Shown in pieces: positions 9,270 through 17,549 of a stretch of 64,000 nucleotides of DNA. Positions within the stretch are counted from its first letter, which is position 1, and each line of letters starts with the position of its first letter. Origin of the DNA: CAZEHS01 sp964511875 (GTDB lineage Bacteria; Bacillota; Clostridia; Peptostreptococcales; Acidaminobacteraceae); contig CAZEHS010000006.1 of the NCBI GenBank assembly GCA_964511875.1, forward strand, positions 5,132-69,131, given 5' to 3'. A program made the translations under genes and the position numbers. The notes beneath the pieces are model-generated. The model ran no database searches, was not told the origin of the DNA, and saw nothing but the letters and a program-made list of their open reading frames with translations.

Positions 9270-10043
9270 ATGGAAGGTGCTGTACGCATGAGTCTTTGGC
9301 AGTTCGGACTTGTATATCTGCTCCTTGTGGTGGTTCTTGTGGTCATGAAGAGGTCCAGGATAGAAAAGACCGGCCTGCTCCTGACAGCGAGCATGAAGAT
9401 GACCGTGCAGCTGGTGCTTGCAGGTCTTCTGCTTCAGACTATCTTCGCAAACCCGCACCCGGCCTTCACCGCAGTGTTCATCCTTGTGATGATGGGTTTT
9501 TCAGTTCATCGGGTTTATCAGACCCAGCCAGAGCTCAATGACCGGTTCAGGATGGCTGTGGCGCTGTCCCTGTCCCTATCAGGGCTGGCTGTGCTGATAT
9601 TTTTCGTATCTGCTGTACTTGGTCAGGACCTGTTCAATCCCCGCTATACCATCCCCTTGGCGGGCATGATCATCGGCAATGCTATGACTGGAGTAACCCT
9701 TGGTCTCAGGACATTCATGGAATCGCTGAAGGCGGAAAGACACAGGATCGATACTCTGGTCAACCTCGGAGTTGATTTCAAGAATATTTTGAGACCGTTG
9801 GTGAATCAGGCTCTGGAGGCGGCTCTGCTGCCGACCCTTAATTCAATGCTGGGTATGGGGGTTATCTTCCTGCCGGGGATGATGACTGGGCAGATCCTTT
9901 CCGGGACGTTACCCTTGACCGCCATCATGTACCAGATTGCAATCATGATCGCCATCTGCACATCTGTATGTCTTACGGTTTTCTTCACACTGAATCTGGG
10001 ATATAAGACCCTATACAATGATCGGAACCAGTACATACAATAG
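9270..10043 (+). CDS. UPF0014/FetB-family ABC transporter permease
   Basis: About 257 residues with roughly seven hydrophobic helices. The family-typical segments IPLAGMIIGNAMTGVTLGL, NLGVDFKNILRP and LGMGVIFLPGMMTGQILSG are seen. These identify the UPF0014 (YbbM/FetB) permease family. A perfect AAAGGAGG ribosome site precedes the ATG at 9270; the longer frame from 9204 would overlap the ATPase gene and is rejected. It pairs with the preceding ATPase as a probable metal efflux or homeostasis transporter in the cytoplasmic membrane. The actual substrate is not shown by the sequence. Confidence 0.87.
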   Translation: MEGAVRMSLWQFGLVYLLLVVVLVVMKRSRIEKTGLLLTASMKMTVQLVLAGLLLQTIFANPHPAFTAVFILVMMGFSVHRVYQTQPELNDRFRMAVALSLSLSGLAVLIFFVSAVLGQDLFNPRYTIPLAGMIIGNAMTGVTLGLRTFMESLKAERHRIDTLVNLGVDFKNILRPLVNQALEAALLPTLNSMLGMGVIFLPGMMTGQILSGTLPLTAIMYQIAIMIAICTSVCLTVFFTLNLGYKTLYNDRNQYIQ

Positions 10044-10188
10044 AATCCAATTCCGAAAAATAAATCAATCCAGAAGGTATAAGAGAAAAAAAATAGAATC
10101 TAATCAGCATGGCAGTAGAGGGTGCATGACATACAGGGAGAGGTTAATGCATGAATGATTATTCTGTGTGCTGTTTAGGGGGGTTACG

Positions 10189-11736
10189 ATGGGTATGCTG
10201 ACAGGATGGATTGACGCCAGCCATATTGCGGTATTGGGCGCAGGAGCGGCCATATCCGGCATCATCACAGGGATTGCAATGAAACAGAGGCAATCGGGGC
10301 AGATGGCGACGCTGAAAAAACTCATGACGGAAATCCTCAGGGGTAATATCACAGCCAGACCTGAACGGACACTGACAGGACCCTATCTGGAACTGGCAGA
10401 GCTGATAAACCGACAGAACAGCACTGTGAAACAGCTGCTGGGTCGCATCCTGATAGCCTCAGAGAAGGTGGTTAATGAAATAGAGCCCGTTAATCAGAAG
10501 GGGAGCGAGGTTTCTGATTCCTTCGAGAATGTGGCAGAGAACATCACTGAAATAGCCCATGCTGTAGACAGGGTTTCAAGAGAATCTGCGGATACTCGGA
10601 ATCAGGCTGCAAGCCTTCTGGAGGAAATTCAGGCTGTTGAAAAACATGCAGGCCATACAGTCGAGCTGGCTGGCGAGATGGAAGAAACATTCCACTTGAG
10701 CGGGAGTGTCACCAGAGAGCTGACAGACCATATGAAAATCATGGCAGGGGCTAATGAACGGATGGTCCTTCGGTTTTCGGAGCTGAAGGACGAGATGAAT
10801 GCAATCAGGGAAATCATCACTCTGATCGGGGATATTGCCCAGCGTACAAATATGCTGGCTTTGAACGCATCCATTGAATCCGCAAGAGCAGGGGAGCTTG
10901 GCAGAGGCTTTGCAGTTGTAGCGCAGGAAGTCAAAAAATTGGCAGAGGAAACGGATTCATCCGCACGTATGTCCTCAGAGCGGATACGTGATCTTTCCAA
11001 ACGGATTGACGGAATGGCCGGTGAATTAAGCAGTGAGGCAAAGCAGGCAGTTTCGGGCATCCAGACGGCAGATGCTTCACTGGAAGCGTTGGATTCAGTC
11101 GGGCGCTCAATACGGGAAACAGTCGATTCCTTGAATTCGATTCTGGCTCTGACTAAGAAGCAGAGCGTTATGGCACATCAGGTGACCGCCTTGGTATCCG
11201 TTATCAGCGATTCCAATCAGGATATCACCTCTAATGTCCAGGAATCTGCAGCGATCACCGAGGAGCAGTCTGCCAATATGGTGGAGGTAGCCGGAGCTAT
11301 TTCCAAGCTCAGCAGCATTTCAGGCGAGCTCCATGCAATAGTGGATTCATACCGGCGCGGTGTCGTGATTGATGAAAGAACACATAAGGAGCTGGAGGGA
11401 CTGCTTCGTGAAATGAAAGCATTCTGCGAAGGTTCCGGAAAGAAACCATTAGCTAAATGGAATAGGGAAACACTCAGGAATTTTGAGAAGAGCCATCCGT
11501 CGATTGGTTTGATCGTAGTCTTGAACCAGCATGGAGATCCGGTCCTGATGAGCCATGATGCTGCCTTGGGAAATCTGGCTCATCGTCCTTACTTCAAAGA
11601 GGCCATTGAAGGTCACAGCCATATTACCGAGCCCTATATTTCGGTTGCGGATTACGATTTTTGTATCACTTTATCAGTCCCTGTTTCGATGGGTGACGGC
11701 ACTAAGGGTGTATTATTTGCTGATGTTTCTCTCTAG
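10189..11736 (+). CDS. methyl-accepting chemotaxis protein with C-terminal sensor-like domain
   Basis: About 515 residues. One hydrophobic N-terminal helix (AVLGAGAAISGIITGIAM) is the only membrane segment. A long coiled coil carries the invariant receptor tip RTNMLALNASIESARAGE, the CheA/CheW-contacting hairpin. After the coiled coil, from about residue 400, comes a globular stretch with IGLIVVLNQHGDPVLMSHD, HRPYFKEAIEG, EPYIS and ITLSVPVSMGDGTKGVLFADVSL. That pattern resembles a single Cache/PDC sensor domain. The sensor is therefore C-terminal and probably cytoplasmic, the reverse of a classical receptor. The ATG is preceded by GGGGGG; the GTG at 10168 lacks a comparable site. Confidence 0.85.
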   Translation: MGMLTGWIDASHIAVLGAGAAISGIITGIAMKQRQSGQMATLKKLMTEILRGNITARPERTLTGPYLELAELINRQNSTVKQLLGRILIASEKVVNEIEPVNQKGSEVSDSFENVAENITEIAHAVDRVSRESADTRNQAASLLEEIQAVEKHAGHTVELAGEMEETFHLSGSVTRELTDHMKIMAGANERMVLRFSELKDEMNAIREIITLIGDIAQRTNMLALNASIESARAGELGRGFAVVAQEVKKLAEETDSSARMSSERIRDLSKRIDGMAGELSSEAKQAVSGIQTADASLEALDSVGRSIRETVDSLNSILALTKKQSVMAHQVTALVSVISDSNQDITSNVQESAAITEEQSANMVEVAGAISKLSSISGELHAIVDSYRRGVVIDERTHKELEGLLREMKAFCEGSGKKPLAKWNRETLRNFEKSHPSIGLIVVLNQHGDPVLMSHDAALGNLAHRPYFKEAIEGHSHITEPYISVADYDFCITLSVPVSMGDGTKGVLFADVSL

Positions 11737-11809
11737 AATTGAACAGGCAGACTTTCAAATCATTTGGCAGAAGCGAGGTCACTGAAAAAGTTTGTTTTAG
11801 AACACTAAG

Positions 11810-11912
11810 GGAGAGATTGCCGCGCCATGCTCGCAATGACAAACATTGAAACCTCAAAATTTCAGTGTGTACGTCATTGCGAGGAGCATAGCGACGTGGC
11901 AATCTCTTCCTT
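11810..11912. repeat. REP-like imperfect palindromic element
   Basis: GAGATTGCCGCGCCATGCTC followed by GCAATGAC pairs with GTCATTGCGAGGAGCATAGC followed by GACGTGGCAATCTC, about 30 bases downstream. The wording, with CATTGCGAGGAGC and CGTGGCAATCTC, matches a kind of dispersed palindrome found in many bacterial genomes. It lies in the 381-base gap between the chemoreceptor and the rhodanese lipoprotein. No open frame crosses it. Only this copy is visible in the window. Confidence 0.7.
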
Positions 11913-12117
11913 GATTTTATTTTTCAGTGGCTTCTCAGAAGCCAAGGAACGCTTTATAAAGAATACGAATACTGAACGATTCAATAGTTGAATATCTTAT
12001 TGGACAGGCGATGGATAACAGATTAGAATCAACTTGTGTCCAAATGCCTGTGTGCAGCTCTGAGAATCAGCCGTACGCAGTACAAATCGGTACTTAAGTG
12101 CCAAAAGAGGTGATCCA

Positions 12118-13494
12118 ATGAAAGGATACAAATCAATTATCACCGGTCTGGTAGTCCTGCTAATGGTTGCAGGGACATTGGCCGGCTGCAGTAAGCCAGC
12201 TCCTGCGGAAACTCCCGCACCGGGGCCTGAATCCTCCTACACGACGATGACAACTGGAGATCTTCAGAAGAATCTGAAGTCAGATGGTTGGGTTGTCGTG
12301 GATACACGACTGAATGATGCCTTCAACGGATGGACCCTGGACGGTGTAGCTCGGGGCGGTCATATCAAAGGAGCCACGGACTTTTCAGCAAACTGGCTGA
12401 CTGTTGAAAAGGAAGGGAAAGATGCTATTCTGGACGAGGTCCTGAAGACAAAAGGGATCACCTCTGAAAAACACGTGGTCCTGTATGATGCCAACGGCAA
12501 GGACGCAGTCATGGTGGCAGACTATCTGAAGAAGAAGGGTTATGCCAACCTCTACATGTATGATCTTAACGAGTGGGCAAAGGATGATGCCCTGCCTATG
12601 GTGCAGTTCGCCGGCTACAAGTGGGTTGTACCAGCAGCAGTTGTAAAGGAGCTCATGGACGGGAAAACGCCGGTAACCTTCACCGCAGGCAAGGCTGTTA
12701 AAATAGTTGAAGCCAGCTGGGGTGAAGAGGGCGAATCGTACATCAAGGGACATTTACCCGGTGCCGTCCATATTAATACAGATTCAGTAGAACCGCCTCC
12801 AGCCTGGATGCTGGCAGATGACGAGACGCTGAAAAAGGTTGTTCTGGCCAATGGTATCAGTAAGAACGACACAGTCATCGTCAGCGGTGAGTTCCAAATG
12901 GCTGCTTACCGTGTGGCTCTTATCCTGCGCTATGCTGGTGTTGAAGATGTCCGCGTGCTTAATGGCGGCAATGCCGCTTGGGTGAAGGCAGGATACGCTC
13001 TCGACACAGACAGTGTCAAGCCCACAGCAATCACAGAATTTGGCGGAGATTTCCCCGGAAATCCTGGCATGGTCGTCACCCTTCAGGAGCTGAAGGAAGA
13101 ACTGGAAAAACCTGAATTCACCCTGGTGGATAACCGTACCTGGGATGAATACATCGGCAAATCCTCCGGTTACAGCTATCACGACAAAATGGGCCGTATC
13201 CCCGGTGCGGTCTTCGGCTACGCCGGTAAAACGGATTCCAACTCCCTGGATTACTTCCGTAATATTGATGACACCATGCGGAATGCTGATGAGATCCTTG
13301 CCATGTGGGAGGACGGCGGCATAAGCCTGAGCAATCACCTTTCCTTCATGTGCGGTAGCGGATGGCGCGCAGCAGAGGTGCTATATTATGCCAACGCAGC
13401 CGGTCTGGACAATGTATCCCTCTATAGCGACGGTTGGATCGGTTGGTCCAATGCCGGGCTTCCTTCAGAGGTTGGAGAGCCGGTTAAGCAATGA
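12118..13494 (+). CDS. triple-rhodanese-domain lipoprotein (sulfurtransferase-like)
   Basis: A 458-residue exported lipoprotein. The signal peptide ends in a lipobox (LAGCSK) and is followed by a Pro/Ala-rich linker. Three rhodanese folds follow (about 45-155, 175-290, 310-450). Only the last has an active-site loop with a cysteine, CGSGWRAAEV near residue 411. The corresponding loops of the first two read YDANGKDAV and VSGEFQMAA, so they lack the sulfur-accepting Cys and are probably structural or regulatory. A sulfur transfer or sulfide-related role outside the membrane is an inference. The ribosome site is AAGAGGTGATCCA. The stop overlaps the next membrane gene. Confidence 0.85.
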   Translation: MKGYKSIITGLVVLLMVAGTLAGCSKPAPAETPAPGPESSYTTMTTGDLQKNLKSDGWVVVDTRLNDAFNGWTLDGVARGGHIKGATDFSANWLTVEKEGKDAILDEVLKTKGITSEKHVVLYDANGKDAVMVADYLKKKGYANLYMYDLNEWAKDDALPMVQFAGYKWVVPAAVVKELMDGKTPVTFTAGKAVKIVEASWGEEGESYIKGHLPGAVHINTDSVEPPPAWMLADDETLKKVVLANGISKNDTVIVSGEFQMAAYRVALILRYAGVEDVRVLNGGNAAWVKAGYALDTDSVKPTAITEFGGDFPGNPGMVVTLQELKEELEKPEFTLVDNRTWDEYIGKSSGYSYHDKMGRIPGAVFGYAGKTDSNSLDYFRNIDDTMRNADEILAMWEDGGISLSNHLSFMCGSGWRAAEVLYYANAAGLDNVSLYSDGWIGWSNAGLPSEVGEPVKQ

Positions 13495-13937
13495 TGAAAC
13501 GGGTGGGCTATCTGGCAGGGATGCTGCAGATTCTAATGGTTGCAGCTGTTGTAGGACTGGAGATTCTATCCGGGAATCGAGGCGGTGTGAATCATCATGT
13601 TTTAGCCAGAAAACACCAGTGGTCCCAAAGTATTCTTAACTTGGAAAGGCTTCAACAGTTGGACATCTTTCTGGGTGTTTCGGCGCTAATGCTGTCAGCG
13701 GCACTTATACGGACATGGCTTAAGCCCACCGCAGACACCGCTTCAGGGAGAACAATGACTGACAGTCTTCTGCTGGCACTGTGTTTCACGGCGCTGACAT
13801 TTTTCAGCTATCGACTGCCGTTCTTCCAGCAGCTGAGGGCTTCATCGTACGCGACACTGACTTTCGCAGCCGCAACACTGCTGCAGCTAGGCCTGATAGC
13901 CGCGCTGAAGCACAGTGACTCTAGGAAAATCGATTGA
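13491..13937 (+). CDS. hypothetical four-helix membrane protein
   Basis: A 148-residue protein with about four hydrophobic helices (residues 8-25, 57-74, 91-107 and 120-140). No family is recognised. Its start overlaps the stop of the rhodanese lipoprotein (ATGATG at 13491-13496), so the two are probably cotranslated, and a shared role at the membrane with that lipoprotein is plausible. There is a conserved-looking HH followed by HQWSQ in the first external loop. Nothing in the sequence suggests catalysis. Confidence 0.65.
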   Translation: MMKRVGYLAGMLQILMVAAVVGLEILSGNRGGVNHHVLARKHQWSQSILNLERLQQLDIFLGVSALMLSAALIRTWLKPTADTASGRTMTDSLLLALCFTALTFFSYRLPFFQQLRASSYATLTFAAATLLQLGLIAALKHSDSRKID

Positions 13938-13983
13938 TTTATCGAAGGTCTTACTTTGATGGGCTCAAACCGACACTCTCATA

Positions 13984-14037
13984 AAATCAAGGAACAGCTA
14001 AGTCCTTCCTGCAAGGTGCTTGGCTGTTCTTTGATTT
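13984..14037 (+). terminator. long hairpin, probable terminator of the rhodanese operon
   Basis: AAATCAAGGAACAGC pairs with GCTGTTCTTTGATTT (one wobble) around a loop of about 24 bases. The U-tract is weak (GGTTTTG). The rest of the 318-base gap (13938-14255) holds no convincing gene. Confidence 0.55.
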
Positions 14038-14255
14038 GGTTTTGAAGTATAGGGAACAGTGTTTAATTCACCATTTTATGGGTATATTATATATACTCAG
14101 ATAAGCATCTCTAAAGCAGCCTGTTGCCAGGATTGTCCGACTGCCTTTCTTATAAGACTGGCAGTCATTGTTTTGGGTGAAAAAGAAAAAGCTCCTGTAA
14201 GTCCCATGGAATCAGGTCGTCGATCAGTTCTGCATTTGGAAGAAGGGAGGCTCTT

Positions 14256-14756
14256 ATGAATACGATTTTTACGCGCAGAAGCATCCGATCCTTCACCCGT
14301 GAAGCCATATCCGACAGCGACATTGACAAAATGCTCCACGCTTTGATGCAGGCACCTTCGGCCGGAAATCAACAACCATGGGAAGTAATCGTAGTTAGAG
14401 ACACCAACAGGCTGGAAAAGCTCTCCGGAGTCAGTCCTTATGCAAAAATGACAGCGGATGCATCGGTGGCTTTCATTCTATTGGCCAACGAAGCAGGGCA
14501 TAAATACACAAAATTCTGGCAGCAGGATTTGGCTGCAGCAACCATGAATCTTCTTCTCCAGGCGGCAGAGCTCGGTTTAGGAGCCGTATGGCTTGGAGTT
14601 GCTCCGGAAGAAGAACGCATGGACTATATCCGCAAACTTTTCAACCTTCCCAAGCATCTGATGCCATTCTCAGTAGTGCCTGTCGGGCACTCCGAGAAGA
14701 AAAACGAATTCATTGACAGATATGTCCCTTCGAAGGTTCATTGGGATGAATATTGA
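14256..14756 (+). CDS. nitroreductase family protein
   Basis: A 166-residue flavoprotein of the nitroreductase superfamily. The N-terminus TRRSIRSFTREAIS carries the phosphate-binding RRS(I/V)R motif, and APSAGNQQPWEVIVV is the classic FMN-contacting segment. LGAVWLG near residue 107 is the third conserved block. Such enzymes use NAD(P)H and FMN to reduce quinones, nitroaromatics or enones. The short length is typical of the clostridial minimal form. The ribosome site is GAAGGGAGG. It is a single gene facing the sortase locus, with a shared terminator between them. Its substrate is unknown. Confidence 0.88.
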   Translation: MNTIFTRRSIRSFTREAISDSDIDKMLHALMQAPSAGNQQPWEVIVVRDTNRLEKLSGVSPYAKMTADASVAFILLANEAGHKYTKFWQQDLAAATMNLLLQAAELGLGAVWLGVAPEEERMDYIRKLFNLPKHLMPFSVVPVGHSEKKNEFIDRYVPSKVHWDEY

Positions 14757-14780
14757 ATGAAATTAGCGAAACGAAACCGA

Positions 14781-14824
14781 AGTACCCTGCATACGGACTT
14801 TAATAGTCTGCTGCAGGGTACTTT
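14781..14824. terminator. bidirectional terminator between nitroreductase and sortase genes
   Basis: AAGTACCCTGCA pairs with TGCAGGGTACTT, with an inner GGACT/AGTCT stem, between two convergent genes. Both outer arms end in A/T-rich tails. Confidence 0.75.
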
Positions 14825-14836
14825 GATGATTGAGGC

Positions 14837-15409
14837 CTATTCAACTGTTACCAGATCTGCGGTGATGATATAGCGTTCAGGAGCGCTGCCGATAAAATGG
14901 AACGGATAGCAGGTACTGAGCGTCAGCATTGCATGATCCGAAGGTACGATCACTGTTCTGTCATCCTTATCGACAATCCGAGACCCACTCATTTCATAGG
15001 TGAAGGCCCCGGTTGCTGTTTCTACGATCAGCTTATCTCCGATCTTTAATTTTCCCAGCTTTGAGAAAACCGTATCCCGATGCCCAGAGAGAACACAATT
15101 ATCATTTTCTCCAGGCATTACGCTTTGAATATAATGCCCTACGCCGTTCTTAAGCTCATCCGAACCGGTTCCCTGAACAATCGGCAGCTTCTGTTCCAAT
15201 ACTGGGATCCGAAGAATTCCGATATCGTCCCCGGCCATCACATCCGCCGCTGTATAGGGTTCTGCAACCGGACTCACTGACTTTGCCTGTTCATATGTGA
15301 TCGGGGTCAAAATATTTATCAGTGACCAGCAGATTAAACCGATTCCAAGGGCGAATGCCGCCAAAGACAGCATTCTTGCCCTTGAGCACCGGCGCACCTT
15401 CGTATCCAT
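14837..15409 (-). CDS. class D sortase
   Basis: A 190-residue transpeptidase with an N-terminal membrane anchor (residues 13-33). The catalytic triad is visible as His110 (SGHRDT), Cys167 (TLSTCYPF) and Arg179 (APERYI). The TLSTCYPFHFIGSAPERY block is characteristic of class D sortases. These usually recognise LPxTA-like sorting signals instead of LPxTG. The gene begins four bases after a surface-protein gene whose C-terminus carries LPKTA, so enzyme and substrate form one transcription unit. It acts outside the membrane, attaching that protein to peptidoglycan. The start is the first ATG after the preceding stop. Confidence 0.9.
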   Translation of the reverse strand: MDTKVRRCSRARMLSLAAFALGIGLICWSLINILTPITYEQAKSVSPVAEPYTAADVMAGDDIGILRIPVLEQKLPIVQGTGSDELKNGVGHYIQSVMPGENDNCVLSGHRDTVFSKLGKLKIGDKLIVETATGAFTYEMSGSRIVDKDDRTVIVPSDHAMLTLSTCYPFHFIGSAPERYIITADLVTVE

Positions 15410-15413
15410 GAAT

Positions 15414-16751
15414 CTACCGGTTATTCGGCTTCCAGCTCACAGCTCCGATCAGCATCAATGCGGTTCCTGCAAGAAGGACGTGGTACCATGGTGAGGCGGT
15501 TTTCGGGAGCTCGCCGCCGGTAATCGTTGGTGTAGGAGCTGCCGGGGGTGTGATTGTGTCCAGGGGGATTTCACCATTCAAAATGATTGCTGCGGATGGT
15601 GTTGCAACGACAGGCACAGTGACAACAACCGTCGCAGCCGCTGTGTCGGATGCAGTCATATCATTTGCACTGCCTGTAGCAGTGGCAGTATTCTTCGTGG
15701 TTACACCGATAATTGCTGAGCTTGTGTAGATCCATGTCTCGCTGGGCTGAAGCAGATCATCACTGTTGGTATCACCTGTAGAATAATTCACAGTTCTGAT
15801 TTTGTCATCCGTGACACGGACATCACTCAGAGGTTCCGTACCAGGGTTGGTCACTTCGTAAGTATAGGCAACGGAGCCTGGTCCGGAAGTCAATTCCAGG
15901 GGATCAGGCGTTTTTGTAATTTTGATCAATGGAGGTGATGCCGGTTCCTCATCCTTCACATTTCCGCCTGTGGAGCTGGGTGACGGTGTGGTTGTCGGAG
16001 CAGGTGAAGGTGTTGTGGTCAGAGAAGTGAGGCAGATACCGTTCGTAATGACATTGTTATCAAGTGTGATAGCGCCATTTCTTGCCAGCAGCTGTCCCTG
16101 GACTGTCGCACCGCTATTTGCCGTAATCGATGACATTGCGAAAATGTGCCCGACGAAATGAGAATTTGTTCCCAAGGTAGCGGAACTTCCGACAGGCCAG
16201 AACGTTCGGCAGTACCGTGCACTGTTGATGAGGTTGACATTACTGCCGGATGCAGTGATGAGGGTGGATGCCGTCTTGAAAATGAAGACCCCATCAGGAT
16301 CGCCCTGGGCATCAAGCGTCAGTGTACCTGTGATCTGGAAAGTGCCGTCAGCCGAATCATACATGCCTGGTGTAAGTGTAGTCCCTCCAAGCTCAGTAGG
16401 AATTCGTGTGACAGGCGTTCTTCCAGCAGCATCATCATAGGCGATTGCCAGATCGGCCTTAGCTGCTGATGCTACACCGTCAGCAAGGTGGACAGCACCA
16501 CTCACCGAAGCGCTTGTGGCTCCTGTAAACACAGTCCCTGGGTGAAGACCTACATCTCCGCCGGCATCGCCGTTGATAGTCGTCGTTCCTGTATTGGTGA
16601 TAGTAGACCCGGCCAAGACAGCAAAACTAGCGGTTGATCCCAGACTAACAGTAGGCTGTGCAGCCATACTGATCATGGGTGCCGCAATCATCACAACCAG
16701 TAAAATCGTGAGCAGCAGGGGTACGTACCGCATATTTCTGAATTTTTTCAT
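15414..16751 (-). CDS. cell-wall-anchored DUF3494 (ice-binding-fold) protein with LPxTA signal
   Basis: About 445 residues. A signal peptide (ending near SMAAQP) is followed by a DUF3494 beta-solenoid domain (about 35-245): LGSTASFAVLAGSTITNTG, GGDVGLHPG, DPDGVFIFKTAS and VGHIFAMSSIT. A Pro/Thr/Ser linker and a DUF11-like Ig repeat (KITKTPDPLELTSGPGSVAY) follow. The C-terminus is LPKTA, a hydrophobic helix and a charged tail (WKPNNR). DUF3494 includes ice-binding proteins, but many mesophiles have it as an adhesin-like module, so ice binding is not inferred. It is the probable substrate of the downstream sortase. ATG 16751 is used; a GTG 12 bases upstream is possible. Confidence 0.88.
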   Translation of the reverse strand: MKKFRNMRYVPLLLTILLVVMIAAPMISMAAQPTVSLGSTASFAVLAGSTITNTGTTTINGDAGGDVGLHPGTVFTGATSASVSGAVHLADGVASAAKADLAIAYDDAAGRTPVTRIPTELGGTTLTPGMYDSADGTFQITGTLTLDAQGDPDGVFIFKTASTLITASGSNVNLINSARYCRTFWPVGSSATLGTNSHFVGHIFAMSSITANSGATVQGQLLARNGAITLDNNVITNGICLTSLTTTPSPAPTTTPSPSSTGGNVKDEEPASPPLIKITKTPDPLELTSGPGSVAYTYEVTNPGTEPLSDVRVTDDKIRTVNYSTGDTNSDDLLQPSETWIYTSSAIIGVTTKNTATATGSANDMTASDTAAATVVVTVPVVATPSAAIILNGEIPLDTITPPAAPTPTITGGELPKTASPWYHVLLAGTALMLIGAVSWKPNNR

Positions 16752-16785
16752 TGTTTGATTCACTCCTCACTATAAATAGTTGTAT

Positions 16786-16935
16786 TTAAAGTATTTTTCT
16801 GCCTTGAATCACACGTAATAAAACCATGATAATTGCAATCACCAGGAGAACATGGATGAATCCGCCGATTGTAACAGAGCTGACAACACCGAGCAGCCAT
16901 AGGATCAGAAGTATTACCGCAATTGTATATAACAT
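16786..16935 (-). CDS. lmo0937-family small membrane protein
   Basis: A 49-residue protein beginning MLYTIAVILLILWLLGVVSS, then a second hydrophobic helix (GGFIHVLLVIAIIMVLL) and a basic end QGRK. That pattern matches the small lmo0937-type membrane proteins common in Firmicutes stress regulons. An AAGGTGACA ribosome site precedes the ATG. A close paralogue with about 70 percent identical residues lies at 41570-41716. It sits upstream of the ice-binding-fold gene on the same strand. Function is unknown. Confidence 0.8.
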   Translation of the reverse strand: MLYTIAVILLILWLLGVVSSVTIGGFIHVLLVIAIIMVLLRVIQGRKIL

Positions 16936-16992
16936 GATTGTCACCTTCCCTTTTGAGTTTGTTAGAGGGTTGTCCTCTTATCCGATGCCTAA

Positions 16993-17034
16993 CAGTTCTA
17001 AGACTCCCGCTTCTAAAGCGGAAGTAGAGAACTG
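16993..17034. other. structured hairpin upstream of the small membrane protein
   Basis: CAGTTCT and AGAACTG enclose a second stem, CCGCTT-CTA-AAGCGG. It lies in the leader of the small membrane gene and downstream of the Lys-rich gene on the minus strand. There is no U-tract, so it may be a processing or leader structure instead of a terminator. Confidence 0.4.
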
Positions 17035-17059
17035 TAAGGCCCTGGATCATCTCTACTAA

Positions 17060-17091
17060 GGTTCAGATGGAGTAGAAACTCCACCTGAACC
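17060..17091 (-). terminator. hairpin after the Lys-rich small protein
   Basis: GGTTCAGATGGAGT pairs with ACTCCACCTGAACC (one mismatch) around a four-base AGAA loop, ten bases past the minus-strand stop. The tail is not U-rich, so termination is likely but not certain. Confidence 0.5.
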
Positions 17092-17101
17092 AAGGATCGC
17101 T

Positions 17102-17305
17102 TCATTTCTTAACAGCTTTCTTGATTTTTTTTGTAACTTTCTTAGCTGTCTTATTCACATCATGGGCCAAATTATTGTACCCGTGCTTAATGTCCTTTTT
17201 TGCTTCATCAGCAGATTCCTTAATTGTCTCCGCCTGTTTTTGAACGGTTTCCCTGATGTTCTCTGCAACCTGAGCAAGATCTCTTTTTAGATTGTCATTA
17301 GTCAT
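17102..17305 (-). CDS. small lysine-rich amphipathic protein
   Basis: A 67-residue protein starting MTNDNLKRDLAQ, with no Cys or membrane helix. It is a long amphipathic helix (QVAENIRETVQKQAETIKESADEAKK) ending in a basic tail, KKVTKKIKKAVKK. The composition resembles small stress proteins of the YtxH or apolipophorin-like kind, but no family is claimed. The ATG at 17305 is preceded by GGAGGTTTGAAA; a longer frame starting at 17392 has no ribosome site. The basic tail could bind membrane phosphates or nucleic acid. Confidence 0.65.
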   Translation of the reverse strand: MTNDNLKRDLAQVAENIRETVQKQAETIKESADEAKKDIKHGYNNLAHDVNKTAKKVTKKIKKAVKK

Positions 17306-17549
17306 TTTCAAACCTCCATGGTGTTTAGTTTCAAATTGCGCCAAAACAAATGAATCCTTCTTAATATCAATGATAGATGGTACCGCTGACAAAATTCTGA
17401 CAAGAGGGCTTTTGTGTCAGGAAAATTACAGAAAAAAGGCACCCGAACACGGTTATAAGGCCGAATCGGAGTGCATGTCAATTTCAGTGCAATTATTGTA
17501 TAATCATGGTGTATCTGATGGGGCATAGATGGTCAAATGGGGGATTGGA

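Noticed and set aside
14059..14259. 66-residue open frame before the nitroreductase gene
   Set aside because: No ribosome site, unusual composition, overlaps the nitroreductase start.
16760..17050. 96-residue minus-strand frame
   Set aside because: Overlaps the 49-residue lmo0937-type gene in another frame; that gene has homology and a ribosome site.
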